Source: Actinacidiphila glaucinigra (lineage in GTDB: Bacteria; Actinomycetota; Actinomycetes; Streptomycetales; Streptomycetaceae). From it: a DNA stretch of 64,000 bases. The notes beneath the pieces are model-generated. The model was given only the letters and a program-made list of their open reading frames with translations, did not search any database and was not told the DNA's origin. Below, piece after piece: positions 60,101 through 64,000 of the stretch; the stretch's first letter is position 1, and every line of letters begins with the position of its first letter. The stretch covers positions 124,001 to 188,000 of the forward strand of contig NZ_FZOF01000001.1 of NCBI RefSeq assembly GCF_900188405.1, written 5' to 3'. The position numbers and the translations under genes were made by a program.

Positions 60101-61096
60101 GTGGCGTCTGACAAGCCGGGGTCACCGGCTTCGCAGGAGGAGCACGAGTACGAGTCACTCCGGGTGCGGCCGTACGTGCCGGGACCCGAGGACTACGCGG
60201 ACGAGCCCGTCCCGGCCGCCGTGTCGGCGGGGGCCGCGGAGGCCTTCCCGCCGCAGGCCGCGGATGATCCGCCGACCGCGCCCATGGCGCCCGTGCCTCC
60301 CATGCCGCCGGAGGGGGCCGGCGGGGCGGCGGGGCAGGAGGAGGACACCGACCTCATCGACCTCGGCACGGTCTCCTCGGACCGGCTGCTGCCGGTGCCG
60401 GTGGCCGCCACGTCGCGTGACCTCGTGCCCTACCCCTCCCGTGCCGAGGGCCGGCGCCGCGCGGGGGCCCATCGCCGCCGCCGCGGCGCGCTCGTCGCGG
60501 GCGCGGGCATCGGGGCCGTCGGACTCGCCGTCGGCGCGGTCTTCCTGACCGCCCAGCTGACCGGCATACCGGACCGCACCGAGGCGGCCCCCGACCGGGG
60601 CGCCTCCGAGCCCGCGGTGGAACTGCCCTCCTCCGCGCGGCCCTCGGCCTCGGCCTCCGCCTCGCGCTCGGCCTCACCCAGCGTCAGCCCGTCCACGCTC
60701 GCCTCCGCGAGCGCCTCGGCGTCGGCCACGACCGGCGCGCCGACGCCCAGCGTCAGCGCGTCCCGGCCGACGGCCTCCGCCAGCGGCCAGGTCTCCCAGG
60801 CGCCCAGTTCGCCGCCCCCGCCGGCCCCGCCCGTGACGCTGCAGCGCGGCGACACCGGTCCCGCCGTCGTGGACCTCCAGAACCGCCTCAAGGCGGTACG
60901 GCTCTACTACGGCCCCTCGGACGGCGACTACAGCCGGAAGGTGAGCGACGCCGTCGCCCGCTTCCAGTTCTTCAACGGGGTCAAGGGCGACCCGCAGGGC
61001 GTCTACGGGCCCAACACCCGTGCGGCCCTGGAGGCGAAGACCGGCACCACGCCGGGCGACGACGACAACAACGGCAACGGAAACGGCTGGGACTGA
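60101..61096 (+). CDS. membrane-anchored peptidoglycan-binding protein
   Basis: A 331-residue protein. An acidic/Pro-rich cytoplasmic N terminus (1-115) is followed by an Arg-rich patch and one transmembrane helix ([21 protein letters not shown], about 128-150). A Ser/Ala/Thr-rich outer linker and a C-terminal PG_binding_1 domain (about 250-315; [34 protein letters not shown]) follow. It should link the membrane to peptidoglycan, as a cell-wall structure or sensor. GTG 60101 follows GGGGAGGGGG. Function is inferred from domains only. Confidence 0.88.
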   Translation: MASDKPGSPASQEEHEYESLRVRPYVPGPEDYADEPVPAAVSAGAAEAFPPQAADDPPTAPMAPVPPMPPEGAGGAAGQEEDTDLIDLGTVSSDRLLPVPVAATSRDLVPYPSRAEGRRRAGAHRRRRGALVAGAGIGAVGLAVGAVFLTAQLTGIPDRTEAAPDRGASEPAVELPSSARPSASASASRSASPSVSPSTLASASASASATTGAPTPSVSASRPTASASGQVSQAPSSPPPPAPPVTLQRGDTGPAVVDLQNRLKAVRLYYGPSDGDYSRKVSDAVARFQFFNGVKGDPQGVYGPNTRAALEAKTGTTPGDDDNNGNGNGWD

Positions 61097-61120
61097 CCGG
61101 CCGCCGCATCCCGCGCACGG

Positions 61121-61152
61121 CGCCCGCCCGGGACCCGGTCCCGCGGCGGGCG
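61121..61152 (+). terminator. terminator after the peptidoglycan-binding gene
   Basis: CGCCCGCC (61121-61128) pairs with GGCGGGCG (61145-61152), and an inner CGGGAC/GTCCCG completes a stem of 14 pairs, followed by TTGTCGT. It lies 25 bp after the stop. Confidence 0.8.
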
Positions 61153-61194
61153 TTGTCGTGCCCGGCCTTCCGGGCGCTCCGGCAGGATGGGGGC

Positions 61195-61782
61195 GTGGCG
61201 ATCGACGACTTCGGGCCGAGGGGCTTCCAGCTCGTACTGCTGCGGCGCATGGCCGACCACCGGCCCGAACTGGTGGAGGAGGCGCTGCGCACGCTCGGGG
61301 CGAGCCGTACCGAGATGCGGGAGGCGAACCGCCGCTGGCAGGCCTGGGGGCACGCCAGGGGCTTCCCGCGCGGCGAGCGCCGCTACCGTGCGGTGCTGGG
61401 GCCGCCCGAGGCGGTGCTCAGGCGGGCGGTGGGGGATCTCACGTGCCCGGCGCTGCTGTGGCCGGTCCCGCTGTGGCCGACCCTGCGCTTCGAGGTGCTG
61501 TGTGCTCCGGGCGGCGGGGCGGTCTGGAACGAGTGGCTGGTCCGCGCCCCGGGGGAGCAGGGGCCGCGGCTGTCGGACCTCGACGACCTCACGCCTTGGT
61601 CTTGCACCGTCGACGAGGTGGCCCGGGCCTTCCCGCCGGCCCGGCCGCTGGAGGGCGACGCCCCCACCCGCTGGCGGCTGGAGTTCACCGACCCGCAGGC
61701 CCCGCCCGGGGCCGCCCGCCGGAGCGCCGGCTTCACCTACGGACTGCTGCAGTACGTGGACGGGACGGGCGCCGCGCCGTGA
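61195..61782 (+). CDS. hypothetical protein
   Basis: A 195-residue protein with no recognised family. It begins [20 protein letters not shown], is mixed alpha/beta, has no signal or membrane helix, and contains several Trp ([23 protein letters not shown]). Start chosen at GTG 61195, 43 bp past the terminator; the frame is open 14 codons further up. Codon bias is normal for the window, so it is probably real. No function proposed. Confidence 0.65.
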   Translation: MAIDDFGPRGFQLVLLRRMADHRPELVEEALRTLGASRTEMREANRRWQAWGHARGFPRGERRYRAVLGPPEAVLRRAVGDLTCPALLWPVPLWPTLRFEVLCAPGGGAVWNEWLVRAPGEQGPRLSDLDDLTPWSCTVDEVARAFPPARPLEGDAPTRWRLEFTDPQAPPGAARRSAGFTYGLLQYVDGTGAAP

Positions 61783-61940
61783 GGCCGGCGGGGCGCGGGC
61801 GGGCCCCGTCGCCGGCCGCGTCACGGCACCCCCCCTGGCGGAACCACCGCACGGTTTTGTATCGTGTAGGAACAAAGTGGTTCCGCCCGTTTCCCCTGAC
61901 CGGCGGGCGGGCCACTTGCTTGTACGTCCGAGGGAGTTCC

Positions 61941-62603
61941 ATGCTGTCGCCGTCCACCGTCGTCCCCGCCCGCGCTCTGCTGCTGGACATGGACGGCACG
62001 CTGGTCAACTCCGATGCCGTGGTCGAGCGCTGCTGGCGCCGGTGGGCCGCGGCGCACGGGCTCGACGGCGACGCGGTGATGAAGGTCGTCCACGGCCGCC
62101 AGGGCTACGCCACGATGGCAGTTCTGCTCCCGGACCGCCCGATGGCGGAGAACCACGCCGACAACGCCCGCATGCTCGCCGAGGAGACCGCCGACGTCGA
62201 CGGCGTGGTCCCGGTCGAGGGCGCCCCGGCCTTCATGGCCGCCCTGCAGGGCCGCCCGCACGCCCTGGTGACCTCCGCGGACGACGCCCTCGCCCGGGCC
62301 CGCATGGGTGCCGCCCGCCTCCCGCTGCCCGCCGTCATGGTCACCGCGGAGAGCGTCAGCGCCAGCAAGCCGGACCCGGAGGGCTTCCTCAAGGGCGCCG
62401 CCGAACTGGGCTTCGGCCCCGAGGACTGCGTGGTCTTCGAGGACTCCGAGGTCGGTATCGCGGCCGCCAAGGCGGCCGGTATGCGCGTGGTCGGCGTGGG
62501 CCCCCGTGCGGCGGCCCACGAGCCGACGGTTCACGTGGACACCCTTGCGGAGGTCCGCGTCGAGGTCGCGGCGGACGGGGCGCTGCTGCTGCACGTCGGG
62601 TAG
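61941..62603 (+). CDS. HAD-IA family hydrolase (sugar-phosphate phosphatase-like)
   Basis: A 220-residue HAD phosphatase. Motif I is LLLDMDGTLVNSDAVVE, motif II ALVTSADDALA, Lys in SASKPDPEGFLKGAAELG, and metal Asp in CVVFEDSEVGIAAAKAAGM. A C1-type helical cap lies between residues 20-85. It resembles beta-phosphoglucomutase-type and YfbT-like sugar phosphatases. ATG 61941 has a GAGGGAG site. It is a single transcription unit; a repeat-rich gap follows. Confidence 0.92.
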   Translation: MLSPSTVVPARALLLDMDGTLVNSDAVVERCWRRWAAAHGLDGDAVMKVVHGRQGYATMAVLLPDRPMAENHADNARMLAEETADVDGVVPVEGAPAFMAALQGRPHALVTSADDALARARMGAARLPLPAVMVTAESVSASKPDPEGFLKGAAELGFGPEDCVVFEDSEVGIAAAKAAGMRVVGVGPRAAAHEPTVHVDTLAEVRVEVAADGALLLHVG

Positions 62604-62698
62604 CGCCTTCGGCGCCCGGACCGGGGTGCGTTCTTGTGTGCCGGTCCGTGGTTGTGTGCGGGTGCGTTGCGCCTGCGGGCGGCTGCGCCGGGCTGCCC

Positions 62699-63484
62699 GG
62701 TGGGTGTGTGCGGGTTGTTTGCGCCTGCGGCGGGCTGTCTCCCGCCCTCCCTCCCTCCCCCAGCCTTCGGCCGGGGGGACCCCCATCCGGCGCGGTCAGT
62801 GCGGGTCCCGCAACGTGTGCCTGGGTCGGGGCCGCGCCGGCGCGCTCCCCCAGCCTTCGGCCGGGGGGGACCCCCAGAACGCTCGCGGTTTACCCCTGCA
62901 TCATTCGGCGCTGGGTCCGCCGCTCGTCTCCCCCAGCCTTCGGCCGGGGGGACCCCCATGGGCGCACCCCGCCACACCCCCTCCGGTGGTGTGGGCGCAT
63001 GACGGCCGGTGGGGGGTGATGGGGTGCGCCCCTCCCCGGATCGCTGGGAGCTGCCCTCAGCTGGGGTCCCCGGCCGGAGGCCGAGACGGGGTGCGCGCCG
63101 TGGCGGGGGCGTCATCCGCCCGAGTGCCCCGAGCCCTTCTGGTCCGCAGTGCGCCTGATGGCCGTGGGCGTCCAGTAGGGCGCGTGCGGCAACCCCGGAC
63201 CGCTCTCACCCCATCCGGCCGTTGGTCGCCCGACGATACGGAGGGGGCGGGGTCGGAGGGGTGGGCGTTCTGGACGCTGACGTGTATTTGTTGTGCGGCA
63301 CAGACGGCACCGACCTGGACCGCCCGCCATGCACATAAATATGCGGTACAGAATGCCCAGCCCCGGAGGCCCCGACCCCGGCCCACCACGAACCGCGCGA
63401 GGCCCGCACCAACCGCCCGGGCAATCGGGAGGGCGGGCGGGGAAACAGCCCGCCGCAGGCGCAAGCAACCCGCACACAACCACC
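62699..63484. repeat. inverted repeat with 55-bp arms around 675 bp
   Basis: Left arm 62699-62753 and right arm 63429-63484 are near reverse complements (for example GTGTGCGGGTTGTTTGCGCC against the right arm's complement GTGTGCGGGTTGCTTGCGCC). A partial direct copy of the left arm is at about 62650-62690. The pattern is similar in kind to that at 48.4-48.9 kb. Confidence 0.7.
62756..62959. repeat. three copies of a REP-like palindromic element
   Basis: Nearly identical 31-bp units occur at 62756-62786, 62846-62876 and 62929-62959. Each has CCCCCAGCC, TTC, GGCCGGGGG as a strong hairpin, followed by GACCCCCA. A degenerate inverted copy is near 63060-63090. Such units are scattered through Streptomyces genomes between genes. 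Confidence 0.85.
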
Positions 63485-63537
63485 GGCCGCAACCACGGAA
63501 CCCCCCGGCCAACCCGCCAGGGTGACATCCTGGCGGG

Positions 63538-64000
63538 GTGAGCGTCTTGAACGGACCCGAGATCGGCATCAGCTTCGCCTCCGCGCTGCGGCTCTTCGCC
63601 GCGGCCCCACGACGGGAGGGGCGGACGACCGTCGTCACCGACGGGGTGTCCACCCTCGGGCACGTCGTGGAGTCGCTCGGGGTCCCGCTCACCGAGGTCG
63701 GCCGGTTGCTGGCCGACGGCCGCGAGGTCCCCGTCTCGTACGTGCCGGCCGCCGGCGACCACGTGGAGGTCGAGCCCGTCACCCGGCCGCAGTCGGTGCC
63801 GGGCGCACCCCTGCGCTTCCTGCTGGACGTCCATCTGGGCACGCTCGCCCGGCGGTTGCGCCTGCTGGGGGTCGACGCCGCGTACGAGAGCGAGGACATC
63901 GGCGACCCCGCGCTGGCCGCCCGGTCGGCCGCCGAGCGCCGGGTGATGCTCTCGCGCGACCGCGGCCTGCTGCGCCGCCGGGAGCTGTGGGCGGGCGCGT
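63538..64000 (+). CDS. Mut7-C RNase/ubiquitin-like domain protein, 5' part (runs off the window)
   Basis: A reading frame open from GTG 63538 to the right edge (154 residues seen). The N-terminal part (to about 85) is a ubiquitin-like fold, then LRFLLDVHLGTLARRLRLLGVDAAYESED begins a Mut7-C PIN-type nuclease domain (given in two parts in the family form: LDVHLGTLARRLRLLG and VMLSRDRGLLRRRELW). Such proteins are conserved in Actinobacteria and probably cleave RNA; the acidic Asp in LDVHLG and the SRDRGLL residues are the expected active-site parts. The C terminus is missing. Confidence 0.85.
   Translation, partial: MSVLNGPEIGISFASALRLFAAAPRREGRTTVVTDGVSTLGHVVESLGVPLTEVGRLLADGREVPVSYVPAAGDHVEVEPVTRPQSVPGAPLRFLLDVHLGTLARRLRLLGVDAAYESEDIGDPALAARSAAERRVMLSRDRGLLRRRELWAGA

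Larger units (their letters stand above)
62604..63537. other. gene-free repeat-rich region
   Basis: No supported gene is present in these 934 bp; frames are repetitive and mirror each other on both strands. It contains three copies of a GC-rich palindromic element, inverted arms 62699-62753 and 63429-63484, and an imperfect palindrome around 63310 with an AT-rich right arm (CATAAATATG at about 63331). Confidence 0.7.

Noticed and set aside
62756-62959. Three 31-bp repeats considered as a short CRISPR array
   Set aside because: Units are strongly self-complementary, spacings (90 and 83 bp starts) are too large and uneven, and no cas genes are present.

Overview
This window is high-GC actinobacterial chromosome, almost certainly Streptomyces. 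Coding density is high with strong third-position G/C bias and many GTG starts. Other markers are four-base ATGA/GTGA stop-start overlaps, apparently leaderless genes with a -10 box 6-8 nt before the start codon, the fasR-fabD-fabH-acpP-fabF cluster, the family 2B encapsulin EshA, and TerD-family paralogues. No transposase, integrase, CRISPR array, rRNA or tRNA was seen. Both edges cut genes: a MarR regulator on the left and a Mut7-C protein on the right.

Region 1 (0.3-12 kb) looks like one stress regulon. A five-gene operon (FAD oxidoreductase, DUF1365, two tandem cyclopropane-synthase-like methyltransferases, DUF1295) is divergent from a hydrolase/SDR pair and lies near a photolyase and a SigK/RskA sigma/anti-sigma pair. 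The content matches the Mycobacterium sigK-rskA/ufaA1 locus and the Rhodobacter singlet-oxygen regulon. Three promoters, including that of sigK, share CAATCC-N15-(C/G)CGAA(T/C), which ties the genes together. The likely output is a modified (methylated, cyclopropane, branched or furan-type) membrane fatty acid plus DNA photorepair.

Region 2 (12-31.5 kb): a dehydrogenase; a membrane/secreted protein pair; a TetR regulator divergent from a stand-alone KAS III; the core fatty-acid cluster with its regulator FasR; a polyamine-type ABC transporter operon divergent from a GntR regulator and a cache-domain protein; a beta-lactamase-fold protein; a MerR/aldo-keto reductase operon; and a DUF4429 protein, a DUF1023-type hydrolase and a TetR repressor.

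Region 3 (31.5-48.4 kb): a DHA2 exporter paired with the TetR, a small secreted protein, aceE, DUF3052, a peroxiredoxin, then a ter region. The ter region has three TerD proteins, a TerA-like protein, a DUF475/TerC-like membrane protein, and a three-gene module (CitE-like lyase, large phosphoribosyltransferase fusion, HAD phosphatase) of the type predicted to make an uncharacterised nucleoside-like metabolite. A P-loop kinase, an O-methyltransferase and an FmdB zinc ribbon follow.

Region 4 (48.4-64 kb): a repeat-rich gap with a long imperfect inverted repeat and a duplicated gene tail; a coiled-coil protein; a DUF4097 lipoprotein; EshA without local cargo; a DedA protein; several small regulators and enzymes; a DHA2 exporter with a MarR-like cytoplasmic tail; a peptidoglycan-binding protein; a HAD phosphatase; and a second repeat-rich gap before the Mut7-C protein.
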